From VFMC01 sp037130535 (GTDB lineage Bacteria; Actinomycetota; Acidimicrobiia; Acidimicrobiales; Ilumatobacteraceae): a DNA stretch of 6,327 bases. A model generated the notes under the pieces. It made no database searches. It saw only the letters and a program-made list of their open reading frames with translations, and was not told where the DNA came from. A program made the translations under genes and the position numbers. This document shows, piece after piece, positions 1 through 6,108 of the stretch. The DNA lies in the NCBI GenBank assembly GCA_037130535.1, contig JBAXSU010000189.1, positions 1-6,327 on the forward strand, in the 5' to 3' direction. Within the stretch, counting starts at the first letter, position 1, and each line of letters starts with the position of its first letter.

Positions 1-39
1 AACGCAGCGGCCCGACCCAGCGTGCTGAACAGATGACCT

Positions 40-55
40 ACGGCCGTCAGGCCGT
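40..55 (-). terminator. Small hairpin spanning the stop codon of the binding-protein gene (weak terminator candidate)
   Basis: The sequence has a 6-bp inverted repeat, ACGGCC / GGCCGT, separated by the 4-base loop GTCA, and the minus-strand TGA stop codon (47-49) lies in that loop. On the minus strand no T tract follows, so an intrinsic terminator is not well supported. It could instead slow ribosomes or protect the mRNA end. The 39 bases to its left (1-39) contain no start codon on the minus strand, so a downstream gene of the same transport operon, if there is one, starts outside the window. Confidence 0.25.
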
Positions 56-1807
56 GAAGCCAGCCTTGTCGCAGTAGTAGTGGCCGAGACCCGTGGCCAA
101 CACACCCGTGACGTTGCTCGTGTAGGCGTACAGCGAGTTGTAGAAGTACGGGATGACGTACGGGATGTCGGCGTTGGCGATGGTCTGGATACGCGTCACC
201 GGCTCCTTGCGGTCCTCGAGCGTGAGGGCTGCCTGGTAGTCCTTCACGGCCTGGTTGAACTCTGCGCTGTTGTAGTGCGCCGAGTTCCACTCGCCGGTGG
301 CGTACGCCTTCACCAGGTACACGTCGGGAACACCACGGTTGCCGTAGTCGACGATGCCGAACTCCTCGCCACCGTCGCAGCCGGCGGGCTCGTTGGTGCT
401 GTCGTACACCAGGCACCAGCGGTCGTAGAAGGTGTCGGTGCTCTCGACGTTCAACGTGACGTCCATGCCGATGTCCTTCAGCTGGCTCTGCATCAGCTCG
501 GCCAACTGCGGGATCTCCTGCAGCTTCGGCACGTGCATGGTGATGGCGAGGCCACTCTTGCCGGCTTCCTCGAGCAGGGCCTTGGCCTTCTCGACATCGC
601 GCTCGCGCTGGGGCTGGGCGCTGTCGAAGAACTCGTACACCGGAGCGATCGGGTGATCGTTGCCGAGGTCGCCCTTGCCCTGGAGGGCGATGTCGATGCA
701 GGCCTGACGGTCGACACCGAGGGCGATGGCCTCGCGCACCTTCACATCGGTGAACGTGCCTTCGCGGACGTTCATCCACAGCTGGCGGTGCGCCGCGCCG
801 CGAATGGCCTCGACGGTGAACTTGTCGTCGTTGAGGATGGCTTCGCCACCCACCATCGAGAACTGCACGATCACGTCGGCCGCGCCGCCCTGCAGACCCG
901 TCACCTGGGTGGCGATGTCGTCGGAGAAGATGAACTCGAGGCCGTCGAGGTAGGGCTTGCCGCCCCAGTACTCGGCGTTGGCCGAGAACTTGGCGCCGGT
1001 GGCGGCGTCGAAGCTGTCGAGCTTGAAGGCACCGGTGCCGGTGGGGCGACCGTCGAGGGTGGTACCCGTCTCGAAGTCGGCCGGGGTGATGACCGTCTGC
1101 GGGTTCCAGTGGCACACGTTGTACGGGAACTGGCCGTCGGGGGCCTTCAGCTTCATCGTGACGGTGAGGTCGTCGGAAGCCGTGCAGCCGCCCGCATCCA
1201 TGTACGCCGCCAGCTTGCCGGCAGTGATCATGCGCTCCATGGTGGCCACCACGTCGGCCGACGTGAAGTCGCCACCGTCGTGCCACTTCACACCGGCGCG
1301 CAGCTTGAAGGTCCATTCGCTGCCGTCGGCGTTGGGCTCCCACGACTCGGCGAGCATCGGCGCCAGCGCCGCGCTGCCCGGAGTAGGGCCGCAGAGGTAC
1401 TCGAAGCAGGTGACGACCGGGGTGTAGGCACCCAGGTTGTCCATGGCGACCGGGTCGAGCGGGCTGCCCGGGCGCTGGGCGGCGATACGCAGCGTGCCGC
1501 CCTGCTGGATGCCACCGGGTGCGGGCGCCTCAGTGGTCTCGACGGCCGCAGCCGTGGTCTCGGTGCTGCCAGCCGTGGTCTCGGTGGAGCCGGCCGTGGT
1601 CTCGGTGGCGCCAGCGGTGGTGCTGGTGCTCTCGTCGTCGTCGCCGCACGCAGCGATGACCGAGCCCATGAACGCTGCACTCAAACCGACGACGCTGCCA
1701 CGCACGAGGAACGAACGCCGCGAGACGGAACCGCTCGCGAACGCATCGACGACCTCTTGCTGGAGCGGGCCGATGGAGCCGCGCAACTTGTCGAACTCTG
1801 ATGTCAT
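47..1807 (-). CDS. ABC transporter substrate-binding lipoprotein, family 5 (peptide/nickel/opine type), Tat-exported
   Basis: This 586-residue protein is the extracytoplasmic solute receptor of an ABC importer. Residues 1-54 form a long Tat-type lipoprotein signal: a 28-residue n-region, the twin-arginine motif SRRSFLVRG (29-37), a hydrophobic stretch, and a lipobox I-A-A-C with Cys54 as the lipidation site, followed by Gly-Asp-Asp-Asp. Residues 60-98 are a Thr/Glu/Ala/Pro linker with TTAGSTE repeats that tethers the domain to the membrane. The SBP_bac_5 domain runs from about 104 to the end; residues 150-190 (LAESWEPNADGSEWTFKLR, then GVKWHDG and FTSADV) are the family's hallmark N-terminal block. 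The ATG at 1807 has a strong AGGGGG ribosome binding site. The gene is divergent from the methyltransferase operon, which suggests uptake of that operon's substrate. Family 5 receptors bind peptides, opines, nickel, sugars and other solutes, so the ligand cannot be read from sequence. Permease and ATPase genes are not in the window. Confidence 0.93.
   Translation of the reverse strand: MTSEFDKLRGSIGPLQQEVVDAFASGSVSRRSFLVRGSVVGLSAAFMGSVIAACGDDDESTSTTAGATETTAGSTETTAGSTETTAAAVETTEAPAPGGIQQGGTLRIAAQRPGSPLDPVAMDNLGAYTPVVTCFEYLCGPTPGSAALAPMLAESWEPNADGSEWTFKLRAGVKWHDGGDFTSADVVATMERMITAGKLAAYMDAGGCTASDDLTVTMKLKAPDGQFPYNVCHWNPQTVITPADFETGTTLDGRPTGTGAFKLDSFDAATGAKFSANAEYWGGKPYLDGLEFIFSDDIATQVTGLQGGAADVIVQFSMVGGEAILNDDKFTVEAIRGAAHRQLWMNVREGTFTDVKVREAIALGVDRQACIDIALQGKGDLGNDHPIAPVYEFFDSAQPQRERDVEKAKALLEEAGKSGLAITMHVPKLQEIPQLAELMQSQLKDIGMDVTLNVESTDTFYDRWCLVYDSTNEPAGCDGGEEFGIVDYGNRGVPDVYLVKAYATGEWNSAHYNSAEFNQAVKDYQAALTLEDRKEPVTRIQTIANADIPYVIPYFYNSLYAYTSNVTGVLATGLGHYYCDKAGFTA
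1551..1613 (-). repeat. Three tandem 21-bp repeats encoding the lipoprotein linker
   Basis: Three consecutive 21-base units (1551-1571, 1572-1592, 1593-1613) share GCCGTGGTCTCGGTG followed by six variable bases. A degenerate fourth unit follows at 1614-1634, and a partial unit lies before them around 1533-1546. On the coding (minus) strand each unit encodes seven residues of the pattern TTAGSTE. The unit length keeps frame, so gain or loss of copies would only change the length of the linker between the membrane anchor and the binding domain. Confidence 0.85.
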
Positions 1808-1810
1808 GTA

Positions 1811-1817
1811 TCCCCCT
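1811..1817 (-). promoter_or_regulatory. Ribosome binding site of the binding-protein gene
   Basis: On the minus strand the bases read AGGGGGA, ending 3 bases before the ATG at 1807. The run of G at a workable distance supports this start over any internal Met codon, as does the Tat motif starting 28 residues in. Confidence 0.6.
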
Positions 1818-1858
1818 GGAAGTGAGTGGACCGCCGTATTGAAACTTCGGTCGCTTTT

Positions 1859-1888
1859 ACACTACTGCTGGTCGGCCCGGCCGGTCAA
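1859..1888 (-). promoter_or_regulatory. Candidate sigma-70-type promoter for the binding-protein gene
   Basis: On the minus strand, TTGACC (1888-1883; five of six match to TTGACA) is followed after 18 bases by TAGTGT (1864-1859), which fits the loose TANNNT -10 of actinobacteria. Transcription would begin near 1852, giving a leader of about 45 bases before the ATG at 1807. The -10 is only a partial match, so confidence is moderate. The -35 lies inside the dyad at 1870-1893. Confidence 0.4.
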
Positions 1889-1893
1889 CGACC
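1870..1893. promoter_or_regulatory. Composite inverted repeat in the divergent intergenic region (possible operator)
   Basis: GGTCG (1870-1874) and CGACC (1889-1893) form an outer inverted repeat with a 14-base spacer. Inside it lie the perfect palindrome CCGGCCGG (1877-1884) and the small dyad GGTC-AAC-GACC (1883-1893). The block covers the -35 and spacer of the leftward candidate promoter, a position where a bound regulator could act on one or both divergent units. GC-rich DNA produces such dyads often, and no regulator gene is in the window, so this is tentative. Confidence 0.3.
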
Positions 1894-1955
1894 CCCCACC
1901 GCAGCGGCGGTCTGCGTCTAGCATCCCGCACGGGGCAGGTGGCACCAGCGGCCGT

Positions 1956-1990
1956 ATCACCCCACCCATCACCCCATCTGCCCATCTGCA
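1956..1990 (+). other. C-rich, G-poor leader with short tandem repeats before the methyltransferase
   Basis: These 35 bases contain 19 C and only 2 G, sharply unlike the surrounding DNA. They include two copies of ATCACCCCA (1956-1964 and 1968-1976) and a back-to-back duplication of CCCATCTG (1973-1980 and 1981-1988), ending at the ribosome binding site. Such RNA would be unstructured; it may keep the start region open or resemble a Rho-loading (rut-like) tract. I saw no cobalamin-riboswitch core here, and no convincing rightward -35/-10 pair between 1808 and 2003; TAGCAT at 1919-1924 is the best isolated -10-like hexamer. Confidence 0.4.
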
Positions 1991-1995
1991 GGGAG
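1990..1995 (+). promoter_or_regulatory. Ribosome binding site deciding the GTG start of the methyltransferase
   Basis: AGGGAG ends 8 bases before the GTG at 2004. The open frame runs much further upstream, to an ATG at 1437, but that extension lies antisense to the binding-protein gene and shows no family similarity. This site and the family start make GTG 2004 the best choice. Confidence 0.65.
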
Positions 1996-2003
1996 ACCCA
2001 GCC

Positions 2004-3551
2004 GTGACGATCGACGAACAGCAAGCACCGCGACGACGTAGCGGGGGGCGTGCTGCTCGCGCCGCCACCCGGGCTGCTGGGACTGCCGGGGGCCCCGCGT
2101 TCATCACTCGCGACATCCCGCCGTACGAACTGCTGTCGCCCGACGGCCTCGACAGCGTCGAGGCGCACGCCGATCGCATCCTCGCCGAGGTGGGCATCGA
2201 GATCCGCGACGACTCCGAAGCGCTCGCCCTGTTCCGCGCTGCCGGTGCAGCGGTCGATGGCATCACCGTCCGATTCGAACCGGGCATGGTACGCGCCCTG
2301 TGCTCAACCGCGCCACGAGAGTTCACCCAGTTGGCCCGCAACCCCGATCGCTCGGTGCAGATCGGCGGCAACAACGTCGTGCTCGCACCAGCGTACGGCT
2401 CGCCGTTCGTGCACGACCTCGAGCAGGGCCGGCGGTACGGCACCATCGCCGACTTCGAGAACTTCGTGAAGCTGGCCTACGCCACCCCGTACCTGCACCA
2501 CAGCGGTGGCACGGTGTGCGAACCCGTCGACGTGCCGGTGAACAAGCGCCACCTCGACATGGTGTACGCCCACCTCCGCTACAACGACAAGCCGTTCCTC
2601 GGCTCGGTGACGGCGCCGTATCGAGCTGCCGACAGCATCGAGATGGCCCGCATCGTGTTCGGTGCCGATGTGGTCGACACCTCGTGCGCAGTGATGGGCA
2701 ACGTCAACGCCAACTCGCCACTGGTGTGGGACGCTACCATGACCGGAGCGCTGAAGACCTACGCCCGGGCCAATCAGGCGCCCATCGTTGTGCCGTTCAT
2801 CCTGGGCGGTGCGATGGGGCCGGTCACCACCGCCGGCGCGGTGGCGCAGTCGCACGCCGAGACCATGGTGGGCGTCGCCCTCGGCCAGCTCGTGCGGCCC
2901 GGCTCGCCCGTCATCTACGGCAACTTCCTGTCGTCGATGGCGCTGCGCAGTGGCAGCCCCACGTTCGGTACGCCCGAACCGGCGCTCGGCTCGCTCATCG
3001 TCGGTCAGTTGGCGCGTCGGGTGGGCCTGCCGCTGCGTTGCGCAGGCGCGTTCACCTCGTCGAAGCTGCCCGACGGCCAGGCGATGATGGAGAGCGCCGT
3101 CAGCTTCATGTCGGCCCTGCAGTGCGGGGCCAACTACATCCTCCACTCGGCCGGATGGCTGGAAGGTGCGTTGTCGATGGGGTACGAGAAGTTCATGCTC
3201 GACCTCGACCTCTGCGGCGCAGCGCACACGTACCTGAAGGGCGTGTCGATCGACGAGGAGCAGTTCGCCATGGACGCGTTCTCCGAGGTGGGCCCTGGCA
3301 AGCACTTCTTCGGTTCGCAGCACACCCTGCGTCACTACGAGACCGCCTTCTACGACGCACCGCTCAGCGACAACAACTCGTTCGAGCAGTGGCGCGACTC
3401 GGGCAGCCAGCCGTCGGAGGTGCGCGCCACGGCGCTGTGGAAGCAGACACTTGCGAACTACGAGGCGCCACCCATCGACGACGCCGTCGACGAAGAACTC
3501 CGCGAGTTCGTCGCCCGCCGCAAGGCCGAGATGCCCGACCAGTGGTACTGA
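2004..3551 (+). CDS. MttB-family (trimethylamine/betaine:corrinoid) methyltransferase, non-pyrrolysine type
   Basis: The 515-residue product belongs to the MttB superfamily, TIM-barrel enzymes that move a methyl group from a methylated amine to a Co(I) corrinoid protein. Supporting blocks include Leu-Leu-Ser-Pro then an N-terminal helix and ILAEVGIEIRDDSEALALF (59-77), YGSPFVHDLEQGRRYGTIAD (131-150), HHSGGTVCEP (165-174) and MGNVNANSPLVWDATMTGAL (231-250). LPLRCAGAFTSSKLPDGQA (342-360) also fits. Residues 8-30 are an Arg/Ala/Gly-rich, probably disordered leader. No in-frame TAG interrupts the gene, so it is not the pyrrolysine-dependent trimethylamine enzyme; characterized non-pyrrolysine members act on quaternary amines such as glycine betaine, proline betaine and carnitine. 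It is the first gene of a tight operon with the GFA protein and the flavin dehydrogenase. No corrinoid protein or reactivase gene is visible. Family certain; substrate unknown. Confidence 0.9.
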   Translation: MTIDEQQAPRRRSGGRAARAATRAAGTAGGPAFITRDIPPYELLSPDGLDSVEAHADRILAEVGIEIRDDSEALALFRAAGAAVDGITVRFEPGMVRALCSTAPREFTQLARNPDRSVQIGGNNVVLAPAYGSPFVHDLEQGRRYGTIADFENFVKLAYATPYLHHSGGTVCEPVDVPVNKRHLDMVYAHLRYNDKPFLGSVTAPYRAADSIEMARIVFGADVVDTSCAVMGNVNANSPLVWDATMTGALKTYARANQAPIVVPFILGGAMGPVTTAGAVAQSHAETMVGVALGQLVRPGSPVIYGNFLSSMALRSGSPTFGTPEPALGSLIVGQLARRVGLPLRCAGAFTSSKLPDGQAMMESAVSFMSALQCGANYILHSAGWLEGALSMGYEKFMLDLDLCGAAHTYLKGVSIDEEQFAMDAFSEVGPGKHFFGSQHTLRHYETAFYDAPLSDNNSFEQWRDSGSQPSEVRATALWKQTLANYEAPPIDDAVDEELREFVARRKAEMPDQWY

Positions 3552-3552
3552 C

Positions 3553-3945
3553 ATGAGCGCCCGCGGACAGTGCATGTGCGGCACGGTGCGCTTCGCGGTC
3601 ACCGGCGAACTCCGCCCGGTCGTGAACTGCCACTGCCATCGCTGCCGCCGATGGAGCGGTCACTACTGGGCGGCCACGGCCGCGTCACCCGACGAGCTCC
3701 GCTTCGAGTCGGGCGAGCCCGCCGTCTCGTGGTACTCCCCCGCCGAAGGCATCGAGTACGGGTTCTGCTCGCAGTGCGGTTCGTCGCTGTTCTGGCGACT
3801 CGCCGATCGCCCCGACCTCGTGTCCATCAGCGCCGGCTGTCTCGACCAGCCCACCGGCCTGAGCACCACGGCGCAGATCTGGATGGCCGAGCACGGCGAC
3901 TACCACCCGCCGCTGCCGGGCCTGATCGAGCACGAGTACGACTGA
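3553..3945 (+). CDS. GFA-family zinc protein (formaldehyde-activating/CENP-V-like)
   Basis: A 130-residue protein of the GFA fold, whose founding member (Paracoccus Gfa) was described as condensing glutathione with formaldehyde. All seven cysteines of the zinc-binding pattern are present: C7-x-C9, C26-x-C28-x2-C31, and C72-x2-C75. By analogy with Gfa, the first and last pairs would hold a structural zinc and the middle three the second zinc. Other family marks are G5-Q-C-M-C-G-T-V-R-F14, WSGH (34-37), and FCSQCGSSLFW (71-81). The ATG lies one base after the upstream stop (3549-3551) with no clear ribosome binding site, so translational coupling is likely. Its place between two predicted demethylation genes suggests disposal or channelling of formaldehyde. 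Actinobacteria usually use mycothiol rather than glutathione, so the thiol partner, and whether it truly acts on formaldehyde, is open. Confidence 0.85.
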   Translation: MSARGQCMCGTVRFAVTGELRPVVNCHCHRCRRWSGHYWAATAASPDELRFESGEPAVSWYSPAEGIEYGFCSQCGSSLFWRLADRPDLVSISAGCLDQPTGLSTTAQIWMAEHGDYHPPLPGLIEHEYD

Positions 3946-3948
3946 ACC

Positions 3949-6012
3949 ATGGCCGACGACCCGCTGCTCGCGCCCTTCACGCTGAAGCACCTCACGCTGC
4001 GCAACCGCATCTTCTCGTCGGCCCACGAACCGGCGTATTCGGAAGACGGGATGCCGAAGGAGCGCTACCGCGCCTACCACGTCGAGAAGGCCAAGGGTGG
4101 TGTGGCCATGACCATGACTGCCGGGTCCGCCGTGGTCTCGCCCGACAGCCCGCCCGCCTTCGGCAACCTGCACGCCTGGAACGACGACATCGTGCCGTGG
4201 CTGCGGGCCATGACCGACGAGATCCACGAGCACGGTGCCGTGGCGATGATCCAGATCACCCACCTGGGGCGGCGCACCGGATGGGGCCAGGACGACTGGC
4301 TGCCTGTGGTGGCACCGTCGCGGCTTCGCGAACCTGCCCACCGCAACCACCCGAAAGAGGCCGAGCAGTGGGACATCGACCGCATCGTCGGCGAGTACGC
4401 CGACGCAGCCGAGCGCATGGTGGCCGGCGGCATGGACGGTGTCGAGATCGAGTCGTACGGCCATCTGTTCGACCAGTTCTGGTCGCCCGCCACGAACCGC
4501 CGCACCGATCTGTACGGCGGCTCGGTCGAGAATCGGATGCGCTTCTCGCTCGAGGTGCTGCACGCCGTGCGTCGCCGCATCGGGCCCGATGTGGTGCTGG
4601 GCCTACGGATGGCGGTCGACGAGCGGTTGCACGAGGCGGGTGCCGAGGGCTTCGACGAACCGGCCGGCTTGGCGATGCTGCGCCGGGTGTGCGTCGACGG
4701 GCTGATCGACTTCGTCAACGTCATCCGCGGCAACGTCGCCGACGAGGTGGCCCTCAGCGAGGTCATCCCCATCCACGGCATGGCGTCGGCACCGCACCTC
4801 GATGTGGTCGGCCGGGTGAAGGGCATGCTGGCCGAGACCGCCCCGCAGGTGGCCGTGTTGCACGCCGCCAAGGTCGACGACGTCGCCACTGCGCGCCACG
4901 CCGTTCGTGAGGGTCTGGTCGACCTCATCGGCATGACCCGTGCCCAGATGGCCGAGCCACACCTGGTGCGCAAGATCCAGATCGGCGCCGAGCACACCAT
5001 CCGGCCGTGCGTGGGCGCTACCTACTGCCTCGACCGCATCTATCAGGCGGGCGAAGCGCTGTGCATCCACAACGCCGCCACCGGCCGCGAGCTGGCCATG
5101 CCGCATTTCATCGAGCGCGCCGACCGCGTCCGGCGAGTGGTCGTGGTCGGTGCGGGCCCGGCGGGGCTCGAAGCAGCACGGGTGAGCGCCGAGCGCGGCC
5201 ACGACGTGGTGGTGCTCGAGGCCATGCCGTGGGCAGGAGGACAACTGCGGCTGGCAGCGCGCAACCTCCGCCGCCGCGACCTGATGGGCATCGTCGACTG
5301 GCGAGTGGCAGAACTCGACCGCCTCGGGGCGGAGGTGCGATACGACACCTTCGCCGACACCGACCTCATCGCATCGCTCGGGCCCGATGTCGTCGTCGTC
5401 GCCACCGGTGGCCTGCCCCAACTCCCCCATGTCGACGAGGGTGCTCATCTGCTCACCTCGTCGTGGGATGTGGTGGGCGGCGATGTGCGCTTCACCGGCG
5501 ACGTGCTGCTGTACGACGACGACGGCTCGCACTCGGCCATGACCACTGCCGAGATCCTCGTCCGCTCGGGTGCGCGCCTCGAGATCGTCACCCCCGAACG
5601 CACCCTCGGCATCGACGTGGGCGGTATGAACCTGGTGCCCTACGCCAGAGCGTTCAACGAGACCGATGCCCGCGTCAGCCTGAACCAGCGTGTCGTCGCG
5701 GTGCGGCGGCACGAGGGGCGTTTGCTGGCCGAGATCGGAAGCGACCACAGTGCCCACCGGCGCAGGGTGGTGGTGGATGCCGTGGTGGCAGACCACGGCG
5801 TGATGGCCAACGACGAGCTGTACCACCAGCTCGTTCCCGCATCGGTGAACCTGGGCGAAATCGATCACACGGCGCTCAGAACCGGCGGACCCCAGTCGCT
5901 CGTGAGCAATCCGGAAGGCTCCTTCCGCCTACTGCGCATCGGCGACGCCGTGGCCGGCCGCAACATCCACGCGGCCGTCTACGACGCGCTGCGGATCTGC
6001 CACCTGCTCTGA
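3949..6012 (+). CDS. OYE-type FMN/Fe-S/FAD amine dehydrogenase (trimethylamine dehydrogenase / N-methylproline demethylase-like)
   Basis: This 687-residue protein has the three-part plan of trimethylamine dehydrogenase and 2,4-dienoyl-CoA reductase. Residues 1-345 form an FMN-binding TIM barrel with NRIFSSAHEP (19-28), ITHLGRR (103-109), GVEIESYGHLFDQFWSP (164-180) and RRTDLYGGSVENRMRF (184-199). An Fe-S segment follows at 354-372, then an FAD/dinucleotide domain with VVVGAGPAGLEAA (398-410), a second nucleotide site with LLYDDDG (520-526), and the C-terminal flavin motif IGDAVAGRN (664-672). In the Fe-S segment C354, C360 and C372 are present but residue 357, the second ligand position, is Ala (codon GCT, 5017-5019). 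From memory, the CVGATYC...ALCIHN pattern resembles StcD-type N-methylproline demethylases. The likely reaction is oxidative N-demethylation releasing formaldehyde or feeding methylene-tetrahydrofolate. The ATG follows the GFA stop by three bases, so coupling is likely. Dimethylglycine or another N-methyl compound is a possible substrate instead. Confidence 0.88.
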   Translation: MADDPLLAPFTLKHLTLRNRIFSSAHEPAYSEDGMPKERYRAYHVEKAKGGVAMTMTAGSAVVSPDSPPAFGNLHAWNDDIVPWLRAMTDEIHEHGAVAMIQITHLGRRTGWGQDDWLPVVAPSRLREPAHRNHPKEAEQWDIDRIVGEYADAAERMVAGGMDGVEIESYGHLFDQFWSPATNRRTDLYGGSVENRMRFSLEVLHAVRRRIGPDVVLGLRMAVDERLHEAGAEGFDEPAGLAMLRRVCVDGLIDFVNVIRGNVADEVALSEVIPIHGMASAPHLDVVGRVKGMLAETAPQVAVLHAAKVDDVATARHAVREGLVDLIGMTRAQMAEPHLVRKIQIGAEHTIRPCVGATYCLDRIYQAGEALCIHNAATGRELAMPHFIERADRVRRVVVVGAGPAGLEAARVSAERGHDVVVLEAMPWAGGQLRLAARNLRRRDLMGIVDWRVAELDRLGAEVRYDTFADTDLIASLGPDVVVVATGGLPQLPHVDEGAHLLTSSWDVVGGDVRFTGDVLLYDDDGSHSAMTTAEILVRSGARLEIVTPERTLGIDVGGMNLVPYARAFNETDARVSLNQRVVAVRRHEGRLLAEIGSDHSAHRRRVVVDAVVADHGVMANDELYHQLVPASVNLGEIDHTALRTGGPQSLVSNPEGSFRLLRIGDAVAGRNIHAAVYDALRICHLL

Positions 6013-6030
6013 CGCACGCTCCCGATGGAC

Positions 6031-6045
6031 CGGCGGGTGACGCCG
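6031..6045 (+). terminator. Short GC hairpin after the operon (weak terminator candidate)
   Basis: CGGCG (6031-6035) pairs with CGCCG (6041-6045) around a GGTGA loop, 18 bases after the dehydrogenase stop. The stem is only 5 bp and no T run follows, so it may attenuate rather than terminate; read-through into fhs is possible. Confidence 0.25.
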
Positions 6046-6060
6046 AGGTGAACGTTCGTG

Positions 6061-6093
6061 TTCCGCATCGTGGAAGGGTTCCATCATCCGGAA
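6061..6093. promoter_or_regulatory. Two TTCC-N7-GGAA dyads, candidate operators for fhs
   Basis: TTCC-N7-GGAA occurs at 6061-6075 and again at 6079-6093, with an 18-base centre-to-centre distance. The inner arms also form GGAA-GGG-TTCC (6072-6082). The second copy covers where the -35 would lie for the candidate -10 at 6103. The pattern looks like a dimeric repressor or activator binding twice; no regulator can be named. Confidence 0.4.
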
Positions 6094-6102
6094 TCTGTTT
6101 GC

Positions 6103-6108
6103 TATTCT
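6103..6108 (+). promoter_or_regulatory. Candidate -10 element for fhs
   Basis: TATTCT fits the TANNNT -10 consensus and sits in the only AT-rich patch of this intergenic region (TCTGTTTGCTATTCTT). A good -35 is not visible at 16-18 bases upstream, which is usual for regulated actinobacterial promoters. Transcription would start near 6115, inside the right GAACGTTC palindrome, leaving a leader of about 27 bases. Confidence 0.4.

Noticed and set aside
1551..1634. CRISPR array
   Set aside because: The repeats are directly adjacent, 21 bp, in frame within a coding sequence, and have no unique spacers.
80..1801. A 573-codon open frame on the plus strand opposite the binding-protein gene
   Set aside because: It is a shadow: high G/C at third positions of the real gene suppresses stops on the other strand. 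The product is rich in Val/Gly/Arg/His with no domain, while the minus-strand product has a Tat signal, lipobox and SBP_bac_5 blocks.
1437..2003. Upstream extension of the methyltransferase frame to an ATG at 1437
   Set aside because: It would be antisense to the N-terminus of the binding protein, has low-complexity content, and lacks a ribosome binding site that fits better than AGGGAG before GTG 2004.
1808..2003. Cobalamin riboswitch before the corrinoid-linked methyltransferase
   Set aside because: The region is too short and lacks the conserved B12-box core; its 3' half is C-rich and unstructured.
2300..3602. Long open frames in other frames across the methyltransferase (2300-3556 plus; 2304-3602 minus)
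   Set aside because: Arg/His/Val-rich products without motifs, fully overlapping a recognizable MttB-family gene; GC-driven shadows.
5008..5064. Frameshift or damage explaining the missing Fe-S cysteine
   Set aside because: The frame is intact on both sides, spacing of the other three cysteines matches the family, and all downstream flavin motifs are preserved, so a substitution is the simpler reading.
3570..5868. Long alternative frames across the GFA and dehydrogenase genes (3570-4910 plus; 4603-5868 minus; 3685-4563 minus)
   Set aside because: No family motifs and compositional bias typical of frame shadows; the overlapping genes have full sets of cofactor motifs.
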